From Paramyrothecium sp. XJ0827 (taxonomy: Eukaryota > Ascomycota > Sordariomycetes > Hypocreales > Stachybotryaceae), in the NCBI GenBank assembly GCA_020881915.1, contig JAJFPB010000011.1:1240001-1304000 (forward strand): a stretch of DNA of 64,000 nucleotides, in the 5' to 3' direction. A program made the position numbers and the translations under genes. Positions within the stretch are counted from its first letter, which is position 1; every line of letters begins with the position of its first letter. The notes beneath the pieces are model-generated. The model did no database searches. It worked only from the letters and a program-made list of their open reading frames with translations, and was not told the origin of the DNA. Below are positions 55,644 to 64,000 of this stretch, in pieces.

Positions 55644-57791
55644 AACGTTTGCTCATGTATGGCCTGTGGTATGTCAGCTAAAATAAGACGCGGCAAATAC
55701 ATCGCTACTAACGAGGATGCAGGCTAGAAATTAGACTAATCTCAAGATCATCTTCGTTGCTGGGTTCTTGGTGGTCTGGATTGGAGTGATTTCTCTGTCC
55801 CTTCATTTTCGCAGGGCAAGCATTCTACCTAGCAGAGCTTATTGCGAGTTAGGCAGTTAGAAAATTGTCCAGACCGATCAGTTGCTGTTTATTGATGACT
55901 GTGGAAACAGAGCCAGAAAACAACACGATGCGTTCCATTAGTGTTGCTTGCTAAACTTGACATTCCACACCGTCAGGCGTCGCTTTACTCAAATCTCCTG
56001 GAGCACCCATAACCATGTGGCAGGCAGCCTACATGAATTCCATCCAATTAGAATCGGACAAAAACTGGTAACATTCAACTCCTAGTAAGTCTTAGCTGGT
56101 CCTAAAAGTCCCAGGCATCTGGCCTTTACCACAAAGAAGTAAATTCAGGTTCTATAGGTCTACTAATTGAACATTAACTCTGTATCACCTCATTTCCCAA
56201 AAGAATTGGGGCGGAGCAACTCAACCTTTTTCGGAATCAAGGAATCCTTTGCGTTCCATGCAGCTCTTCCGATTATGCACATACACTAGCCTAAGTTTCG
56301 GACCAATACATGGCATGCCTTGAGAATACATGCCTTCGGAACGAAAGCCTCTTCCTTGCGCCTCCTGAAAGCAACAATACACACCCTGGACTAAGCCACC
56401 TTCGCGAAATGGATTTGTGCCACGTTTTTCATGCTTCACATGAATATCCACAGCCACCGCTCTTTGGCTTATGGTTCAAAATCTTGGACCTGCATGACAG
56501 TGCATTCAGAGTCCCCCACGATAACCTCCCGAAACTAGCTTATCATTCGATCGATTCTCGTAACATTCACCGGCTGTTTGATCGTGTACATTATCCACTA
56601 AACCCTCACGCTATTTAGTTGTTTGTTTTCTTTGCTCTCTCTTCTCGTCTCTGTTTCTTGCACCTTCCACCAGCTCTCCCTCTTCCTAGACGGGCCGTCC
56701 CACGTCGTTTCTGGACGATTCTACCTTCTGAGAATATTAAATCACAATAACCTGTTACTTGGCACTCCTGTTTCCTAGTAATATATCCCTGGCCCTGAGG
56801 TAGCAATTGATTGGAATGCCGGGTTGAGCGTTAATGGCTTTCACATTATCCCCCGAGAACCGAAGTCGTCGAGTTAATGCCAGAAACCAAGTTCTTCCTC
56901 ATGGTGAATGCGAGCGTAGCACGTAGTAATGCGATATTACTTGCTCAGGTCGACTAGCAGAGACTTATATGGAGGGGACATGATTGTCTACAGTGTTGAT
57001 TAGGCCTGATTAATAGCTTATTTAGTTTCGAATAGATACTACGGATATGGAAACTGGTGGGCGTGATGTACAACGATATGTACATGAATTGTTTAAAATT
57101 ATTATCGTTGTCTATCGAGGACTCACGACTGGTTTTGGTAAGTCGCTGGACAAAGTAAACATGACTCCGCCGCTCCATGTGCGATGCAAAGGAATAGAAT
57201 CGTTGCACCCCATAGTCGAATTTACCGGCTCCTTATTAGCATTGTTATGGGAATCCGCGGGGAAGCTGACCGATAGTGAAGAGGGCGTTGCGGTTCCCGC
57301 ATCAAATACGCAGATGTTGCGTTGCGACATTTCGGGAAGTGTGAAGGTGCGGACAAATCTTGACAAGTTATTTACTACGCAAATTTATAGCTAGTAATTA
57401 ATGATGATGGCCACTGTAGAAATGAGCACCATTCCTTGCTATATAGACTTCCACACATAGAGCTTAATCTACAGTATCATCAGTACTCATGAAGGCAATT
57501 ATGCTCAAACATACGTTCGAGCCCTGCATCGATCTGGGTCTAGTTTTGTTGCCACTTGGGACTGTTGTAAACGTAACGTGGCTTCTCTTTAAGTGGCTAC
57601 GTCTCTTAATTGCTTACGGCATTGCCTCGTAGTTCGTAAGGAACCAATCAGTATCAGGATACATTGTAATACCTACTCCGCGCTGCTTTGTCTACTCCAC
57701 CATTCCAGACCAAGTGAGGCATGCAGCTAGACACTTTGAACATTCCTAAAGCATTCGTTCCAATGTACTGCCAGTTGGGCTTAATCAAGGG
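55644..57791. other. No supportable gene
   Basis: About 2.1 kb of mostly short frames. The longest (57047-57394, plus, 115 codons, METGGRDVQRYVHELFKIII) has no recognisable domain and is overlapped by an antisense frame. Confidence 0.45.
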
Positions 57792-58909
57792 CGGGGTTAA
57801 CCTAAATATCTTTTATGGAATGTCACACCGCTGACACCCTGATTGCCCCCATAGGCCGCGGAATACTCCGATTCTAGGTCATGTTTTGCTCGTCTCGGCC
57901 ATTTTGTGTCCAGCAAAGCTTCTACATATGTTCCGGTCATACTCATCCTATCTTCCCCAATATCTTTATGTTCTGGTATTCACAGGAATGGCCACCTATC
58001 GCTTCAAGTTCGTCTTCGATTCTCGATGACACGTTCGCCGGGCTTACGCACCTCCCCAAAACCAAGAAACAATTTTGCTCAAAGGTATAATACATTGACT
58101 TAAATCTGAATGCCGCCATAGTCGTCATTATCATGTATTAAGGTTGGAATGCACAAATGACTTGAAAATTCCAGAAGCAGATCGTAAGTGGCATGGAGCG
58201 GGGTACTAACGTTTCTGTCTTGTAGCTGCAATGGGAAATGAGTCCAGTGATCATGAATCGACGTCACTATGATACATCAGGATGGGCTGAATATCTCGTC
58301 ATCATACCAATACCTGAGTCAGATCTCTCAAAGAACAACTGTTTCGGGCTTTTAGACCATGTGTTAAGAAGGCATCCCCCCACAATAGCTCAGATGAATT
58401 TATTCGGTTTCCAATTCTAAATATCAAGGCCGCTATACTCTTGCTCATCTCCTTTCTCCTTAAATTTACCCTGTCGTCGGCCACACTATCGAAACAGCGC
58501 TTGTATCACCAGCCAGAATGCAGCCTGTACACGCACTTTTTGCGCTCTTTCCAACCATAGCCCTTGCTGCCCCGTCTCCAGACAATCCTAACGAGGGTTT
58601 AGAGGCTCGTGCATGCCTCCCTGCAAGTTGTGTTTCTAAGGGCGTAAGTTCGCACTGTAACTGCTTCTTGAAGTTTCTAGCTGACTTCGCAATCTTGATG
58701 CGGGCAGTGTTGCTCCGGTGGATGTGGGTACTGGTGCGTAAGTTTTACCTTATTCTCGGTTATATGCTTGGTAGACGGGCTAATCTTTGCGGATACAGCG
58801 GCAGTGCGATATTAAATATAATTGTTAAGTCTTTATAACTGGGCCCTCCGAGAGAGGCTTTCGCTGTAATGACAGTTCTAGGGGATGGTTCAGCTTGGCT
58901 TTATCTCCT
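57792..58909 (+). repeat. Segmental duplication, block 2 copy 2
   Basis: Homologous to 32395-33533. It ends at 58909 where block 1 copy B starts directly, forming a mosaic junction (TCTCCT then CGTACAAGTT). Carries the second copy of the cysteine-rich gene. Confidence 0.88.
58518..58828 (+). CDS. Small secreted eight-cysteine protein, three exons (copy 2)
   Basis: Exons 58518-58643, 58708-58737 and 58799-58828, with introns of 64 and 61 nt whose donors (GTAAGT), branch sites (GCTGAC, GCTAAT) and acceptors (GCAG, ACAG) match copy 1. All eight cysteines, the signal peptide and the Glu-Ala-Arg site are kept. Replacements relative to copy 1 are one in the signal peptide, one in the propeptide and one next to the last cysteine. 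Intron 1 differs at 8 of 64 positions. An AG that could end a shorter intron 2 in copy 1 (at 33408-33409) is lost here, whereas the AG used in this model is present in both copies. That supports the longer intron. Confidence 0.82.
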
Positions 58910-61052
58910 CGTACAAGTTAGGACACTCCAATTACAGGTAGCCGTGCCCGATTTGTACAACGCCCAGAGCTGAAAAGCATGCAGGAGGCAATATGACCTT
59001 TAAGCCACGTAGCCCTCAAGCAAGGATAGTGCGCAGTCAGCTGTTCTGGTGAAAGTGTGGAACTGGCTTCCTGAAAGTTAGCCTACGAGCACAATGGGCA
59101 AATGCCCTTTGCAGCTCTGAAATCGGAAAGGCTTGATTTATGGGTCCCACTAATCTTTGCCAGTCCTGTTCGAGATTGGGCCGGCCAACGGTCAGCTGAT
59201 GATTTATACTCCCTGGAAACTGAGTCGCCCATGCCCGCCCAATTGACTCTGCCCCTCCTCTGTGCGTCGTGAACCACATCGGAATATCCGGCACAAGGGC
59301 AGTCGCCTCTAGAGCTACCTCCGAGAGACTTCGAACACCCCGGGCCGCTTCTTCTCTGACTCCATACTGGTGAGTTCTCTCTCCTTCAGTCTCACACAAT
59401 AGATCACACAACAGACGAGATTTACCTCGCCCGTGCGTGCGCCGTCTCTAAACCTTCCTATTCTCCTCTCATTCCGTGACGTTAGCTGTACGTGGTCTAT
59501 TGGGTCATATCATTGTCACCGAAATAGCCGAAGGCGCCTTATTGGGGCTAGCCTTATGTCAAACAATCAGCTGAAAGTGGGCTTTTTGGGTAGGATGTAT
59601 TACTTCTTGGCACTTGGTATCGGGGAAGTCATAGGGCGGAGAAAATACTATCACTAGCTAGCGAGGAGAAGAAAATCTTGCAGCCATTCGCAGCTCCCAA
59701 ATCCCTGTTCGTGGGTCATCGGGAAGACCAGCCGACAGCCGACAGCACAGCCCAGTCCGCGGTAGACGTAGGAGACGTAGTGACCAAGGCACTTTGAAAG
59801 GGCAACTGTAACTTCGATATCTCCTAGATACGGGCTCAGCTAGCCACTGCTGCCCCTTCCAAAATCCGCCGTGAAGCTGATTCGTCGATTTCCGGCGACT
59901 CGAACCGAAGAGCGCAAGGCCAGTGGGCGCCTAAGTGAGATGCAGAGCAACAGCAGCCAATCGTGTTTGTGCACTACCGTATCCCTATGCAAAAAGCCTC
60001 TGCGAGAACCCTGCTACGGCATTAGCCAACTGCTACATTATAGCTGAAACTTGCATGGCTTGATCCAAGGCCAGCTCAAGTCTTACAAATCACAGCTGAA
60101 CTGAGACTGGCCACTTCATTGGTGTATTCTAAAGCCGATTCTGCAACCATATCTACTGGAGGACGAAGTATATACATATATATTTGCAATTCTCTGCCCA
60201 TCGACAAACTCATCAAGTAAACCTCCATCAGCTTCTCGACTATCTCAGCCGCTACCAACCTGTTTCGGAATTCATCGGTCTAACTCTCCAACTATCACCA
60301 TGGCAGTAAGTGCCGGAATTGTTTTGTACGAGCTTGGTCATTGACATGCTGACTCGGACTGCAACAGAACTTGACCGACAACCATGGCGAGACCATTTGG
60401 TCTAATGATGATCATTGGTACAAGATTACACTTGCCGATGGAAGTGAGCTCGGCCTCGGCGATAGACACCCAGGCGGTCCGATATCCCAAGCAAATGGAA
60501 GAACTCTGGTCAAGGTTGTGCCCGCTGGTCAGGGGATGGTTTTCCGCTACCAGAGATTTGACGGCGATAATCGTGGAGGCTTCGGCTGGCCAGCCGGCGA
60601 CAAAGGCTATCTCCGTGGCCTACAAGTCACATCCGATGGCGCCGAGGTCATTATGAACATGAGTCTGTCTTGGGAGCCAAGCAAGCTTTGCTTGTACAAC
60701 GACAATTCCAACTATGGCATAGTGGCATCGCAGTTGCCTGGGAACCGAGTTGCCTTGTACGGCTACAATAGACACGGGACGCTTTGCGGGCTTCGAGTTA
60801 CGTCGGAGGGCGTGATTATCGCTCATGAAAGTGCCCATGCATTGGCACTTGATTGTGAGTTTGTGAAGGTTGGAACCGGCAGATTCACAGGCGCTTTTTG
60901 ATAGACATGGCCTATGCTGCAAGTTTCGGCTTTGGCTGTATTCTTTAGCTAGACATAGCTTGAGATTTGGCCTGCAATACAAAGTATTGAAAACTATATT
61001 GAGATGTCGGCACCAGCCCACACGGTGCTTATCGTATGTGAAGATAGCTATA
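58910..61052 (+). repeat. Segmental duplication, block 1 copy B (left part)
   Basis: Near-identical to 13201-15335. Interrupted by pogo-3 at the TA of 61051-61052; the remainder resumes at 62929. An unrecognised minus-strand frame equivalent to 13223-13702 lies at 59037-59411. Confidence 0.93.
60300..60901 (+). CDS. Two-exon gene of unknown family (copy B)
   Basis: Exon 1 ATGGCA (60300-60305), intron 60306-60367 (62 nt), exon 2 60368-60901: the same structure as copy A at 14583-15184. The 179-residue product differs only at the GWPAGD position as far as I can see. The upstream 8-base insertion (near 60254) lies about 40 bases before the start and may affect the leader. Both copies look intact, so this is one of the few potentially functional host genes here. 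No family recognised. Confidence 0.75.
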
Positions 61053-62928
61053 ACGTACATGATAAGCGAGTCGGTCAGACAAGCGAGTCGGTCAGACAAG
61101 CGAGTCGGTCAAAAATCCCTCATCCTACATCTCAATCAATTGATCAAATGATTCACCACAACTAGCCATGTCAAACTTAATTCAAGAGGCTAATATTATT
61201 CTTGCACTTCAAGCCATTCAAAAGGACCCAAAATTAAGCCTGCGACGCGCTGCAAAGGCCTACCAGATTCCATATAGTACTCTGCTTGATCGTAAGCACG
61301 GCAGACAATCCCGACGCGATATTATGGCCAATTCGCGTAAACTATCTGATCTTGAGGAACAGACAATAGTTCAATATATTCTTGATCTAGATATGCGAGG
61401 GTTTTCTCCCCGGCTTTGTGGTGTTGAAGAAATGGCCAATCGACTGCTTGCTGAGCGCGAGATGCCTCCTGTTGGTCAACGCTGGGCTTCGAATTTTATT
61501 AGGCGGCAACCAGAGCTCAAGACGCGTTTCTTTCGCAGATATGATTACCAGAGGGCCAAATGCGAAGATCCAATCGCAATAAACGCGTGGTTTTCGCTCG
61601 TGGAGAACACAATCGCGAAGTACGGCATAAGACCAGATGATCAGTACAACTTTGATGAGACTGGCTTTATGATGGGCGTGATTATGAGCGGTATGGTTGT
61701 TACAGGCTCAGAAAGGCGTGCAAACCCTAATAAGGTTCAGCCCGGAAACCGTGAATGGGTCACAGTAATTGAATCGATCAATGCCGAAGGGTGGGCGCTG
61801 CCGCCGTTCATCATCGTTGCAGGCCAATATCACCTCTCTAGCTGGTATCGCGAAAGCAACCTCCCGGCCGACTGGGCTATTGCAACCACTAATAATGGCT
61901 GGACCGACAACGAGACGGGCCTTGAGTGGCTAAAACACTTCAATCGGCATACTATCAAAAGATTAAATGGTGCCTATCGTCTCCTGATCCTTGACGGTCA
62001 TGAGAGCCACCATTCGGTTGCTTTTGAGGAATTCTGCAAGGAGAACAAGATCATTACGCTCTGTATGCCGCCCCATTCATCTCACCTACTCCAGCCGCTA
62101 GATGTGGGCTGCTTTGGGCCGCTTAAGAAGGCTTATGGTCGAGAAATAGAGCATTTGATCAAGTGCTCTATAACACACATTTCCAAGACCGAGTTCTTTC
62201 CCGCCTTCCACGCCGCACATCTAGCCACGATGACTAATAACAATATTCGGGGAGGGTTCAAAGGCGCCGGACTTGCTCCTTTAGATGCGAACTATGTGAT
62301 CTCGAAGCTTGATATTCGGTTACGAACTCCAACGCCTATTATCGATGAGCCGGAGCTTCCTGCCCCTTGGACTTCAAGGACCCCAAAGACAGTCAGGGAA
62401 CTGAATCTCAATCTGAATACCTAAGAAGACGAATCAGAAGACATAAAAGTAGCTCCCCAGCATCAATTATTGATGCCTTGAATTCATTTTCTAAGAGTTT
62501 ACTTGCAAATCAGCATAAGATGGCACTACTAGAGGCTGAGAACCGCGATCTTCGAGAGGCAAATGAGATACTAAGCTGGCGCCGGAGGGAAAAAAAGAAA
62601 CGCCTACGGGATGGAGGGACAATGACTGTAGGGGAAGGCCAGGCATCAATTGATCAAATAGATGTAGATACGCAGGTAGTGGCCGAATTGTCGAGGCGAG
62701 GTGGTCAAGGAAGGTCAGGGCAACCAACCCAACGGCGATGTGGTGTATGCGGCAAGCCCGGCCATAATGTACGAACATGTCAGGCAAAGATAGAGGTATC
62801 TGGGCAAGAGTATAGCGATTAGTTCTAATTGATCAAATGATCTGTGGTGTTTTAATTGAGGTTCCTGCCTTGAGGGTTGAGATTAGTGACCGACTCGCTT
62901 GTCTGACCGACTCGCTTATCATGTACGT
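61053..62928 (+). mobile_element. pogo/Fot1-like transposon 3 (pogo-3), complete
   Basis: An 1876-bp element with inverted termini starting ACGTACATGATAAGCGAG, flanked by TA on both sides (61051-61052 and 62929-62930). The uninterrupted target is visible in the other copy of the duplicated block (CTATAACCC at 15331-15339). A 17-bp unit (AAGCGAGTCGGTCAGAC) occurs about three times at the left end and twice at the right. Confidence 0.95.
61168..62822 (+). pseudogene. pogo-like DDE transposase, one frameshift (pogo-3)
   Basis: Starts MSNLIQEANIILALQAIQK. An N-terminal helix-turn-helix (AKAYQIPYSTLLDRKHG) and CENP-B-like region (GQRWASNFIRRQPEL) precede a DDE core with [16 protein letters not shown] and LLQPLDVGCFGPLK, all three aspartates present. 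The first frame ends at 62424. The next frame (visible from about 62390) carries the usual tail: RRRIRRHKSSSPASIIDALN, a coiled coil (ALLEAENRDLREANEIL) and a C-terminal zinc knuckle (CGVCGKPGHNVRTC). A one-base indel near 62395-62410 separates them. The product of the first frame keeps the whole catalytic domain, so partial activity is conceivable. Confidence 0.88.
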
Positions 62929-63106
62929 TAACCCATTTTTGTCTGTCTAAAGTCAAATTCTGTTAGTAAACAAGGGCCTGCAATCATTCACCTCCCGTCT
63001 CTTATCCGCATGTTTGACAAGAAGCCTTTCGGTATATCCTTCCCGTACTCCATTCAAGTAAACAGGAGACATTGCAATACTTTAGTGCCCTTGTAAGTAG
63101 TGTATA
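62929..63106 (+). repeat. Segmental duplication, block 1 copy B (right part)
   Basis: Continues the homology with 15334-15521 after pogo-3, to the TATA at 63103-63106, which is the unoccupied counterpart of the pogo-2 target. A few indels are seen (for example a 7-base stretch TAGATTT present only in copy A). Confidence 0.88.
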
Positions 63107-63136
63107 CCTAAATATTAGGCTTAAAAAAGCCTAACG
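63106..63136. repeat. Palindrome pair next to the pogo-2-type target site
   Basis: CCTAA-ATA-TTAGG is followed by TTAGGCTT-AAAA-AAGCCTAA, a perfect 8-bp stem with a 4-base loop. It could be the transcript end of the ankyrin gene or a remnant of a small inverted-repeat element. Confidence 0.5.
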
Positions 63137-63142
63137 CTACTA

Positions 63143-64000
63143 CTAATAGCCCTCGCAGGGGAGGTTGGGATCTGCTCCCGCCTTCAAAAGGCACTCAATC
63201 GTCGCAAAATCCAATACACCACAGGCATGAAATAGTGGTGTGTCTCCACGAACCGTAGCATTCACGTCAACTCCCGGATGCTGAAGAAGCCTAGCCACAA
63301 CCTTGGATCGACCCTCTTCGACTGCCCAGGCCAGTGCCTGGTGGATGGTATCAATATCGATAAATGATAGGAAGACGTCCACGGACTTAAGGTGGCCATT
63401 GTGGCAAGCGTACATGAGAGGTGTGTGTCCAGTGGTCCTAGGCGCGTTTCCACATCTACGACCCGGATTTTCGGTGGTTTTTGGCGTCAGGGGGCTCACA
63501 CCAGCTTCTAGTAGTGCTCTTACGACTTGGGGATAGTTTCGACTTGCCGCCTCATGAAGAGGCCAATCCGTGTCTAGAATCATCATGATCAGGGTTCGCA
63601 CCGGCCTCGATCAGAACACGAACTTCGGCTGCATGGCCTGTAAAAGCTGCCCACCAACTATATCACACACCAAGTCAGTATACAAGTTTGAAACATTCAA
63701 CTAGGGAATATCGTGGTTTCACATACAGAGGGGGTTTTCCATGACAATCGGCAACATCGGCCTCAGCACTTTGAAGAAGGTCTTTCAAGTAGGAAAGCAG
63801 ACCTTCTCTGGCGGCAATGTGAACTTGCGTAACACCGCCAGAAGCTTCGTACCCGCCATTCCATCTCAGGTGAAGCCATGCTCTTCTGTTCCTGGCATCA
63901 TCCAGGAATTTGTGAAGCTCCACGTTGACTTCTGTCTGATCTTGACCAGCTGTTTCGTATCTACGAATATGGAAAGACCAAGCCGTAGCCGCATAGTCGA
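63143..64000 (-). pseudogene. Ankyrin-repeat protein (probably NLR-type), partial at window edge
   Basis: On the minus strand the sequence enters from beyond 64000 without a start. It reads WSFHIRRYE, then VELHKFLDDARNRRAWLHL, the region between NACHT/NB and ankyrin parts in many fungal NLR-like proteins. Ankyrin repeats follow: TQVHIAAREGLLSYLKDLL, an exon after an apparent intron (63654-63721, GTATGT to ATATAG) with GHAAEVRVLIEAGANPD, then WPLHEAASRNYPQVVRALLE, HTPLMYACHNGHLKSVDVFL and TPLFHACGVLDFATIECLLK. The frame between ANPD and WPLHEA is off by one base near 63580, so the copy may be broken. It stops at 63143. Such receptors act in self/non-self recognition. The N-terminal half must be sought to the right of this window. 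Confidence 0.65.

Noticed and set aside
1..64000. CRISPR arrays, operons, tRNA or rRNA genes
   Set aside because: Gene structure is fungal; no spacer-repeat arrays, and no tRNA or rRNA could be recognised by eye.

Overview
The window looks like a transposon-rich accessory region of a filamentous ascomycete (Pezizomycotina, probably Sordariomycetes; the class is inferred). The grounds are short introns of 48-64 nt with GTAAGT-type donors and CTAAC/GCTAAT-type branch sites, and families typical of such fungi: pogo/Fot1-like transposases, hAT and Helitron elements, a telomere-linked type RecQ helicase relic, Zn2Cys6 and C2H2 regulators, NLR/ankyrin pieces, an AA9 monooxygenase piece, a cerato-platanin and small secreted proteins. 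Most of the DNA is mobile elements, duplicated segments and broken host genes. Few genes look intact.

Layout. 1-3622: palindrome-rich DNA, RGS and AA9 relics and a piggyBac fragment. 3623-20153: two almost identical hAT-A elements in opposite orientation (3623-6986 and 16791-20153). They enclose a Mutator-like (MULE) relic, a piggyBac-like element with 34-bp terminal inverted repeats, a frameshifted cerato-platanin gene, pogo-1, one copy of a segmental duplication carrying a two-exon gene, and the left part of pogo-2. 20154-24735: a degenerate Helitron. 25181-27823: a large coiled-coil/nuclease-like/kinase gene with an early stop. 28331-35507: a second piggyBac fragment, an unrecognised broken gene, a hAT-A deletion derivative with a perfect 8-bp target duplication, a small secreted cysteine-rich gene (33149-33459), and a third hAT family relic. 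35893-48540: a run of broken host genes (ankyrin, C2H2 regulator, RecQ helicase, Zn2Cys6 regulator, amidase, PARP, NLR) with a LINE fragment. 48541-52369: hAT-B, nearly intact, between an NLR fragment and a trypsin-like protease fragment. 52370-57791: protease, hypothetical and BTB relics. 57792-63106: a mosaic of two duplicated blocks, giving second copies of the secreted cysteine-rich gene and of the two-exon gene, with pogo-3 inserted. 63143-64000: the end of an ankyrin (probably NLR-type) gene running off the window.

How the parts relate. Two duplications give internal comparisons. The 13201-15521 block recurs at 58910-61052 plus 62929-63106 at near identity, and each copy shows the empty target site of the pogo element that entered the other. 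The 32395-33533 block recurs at 57792-58909 with more divergence. Comparing its two copies shows that the single long frame there is misleading. A three-exon model encodes a 61-residue secreted peptide with eight cysteines, and 14 of its 17 exon differences are silent. The full-length hAT elements lack matching target duplications and sit between unrelated gene fragments, so they probably mark rearrangement breakpoints. Nearly identical multi-kilobase repeats without dense C-to-T damage suggest that repeat-induced point mutation is weak or inactive here.
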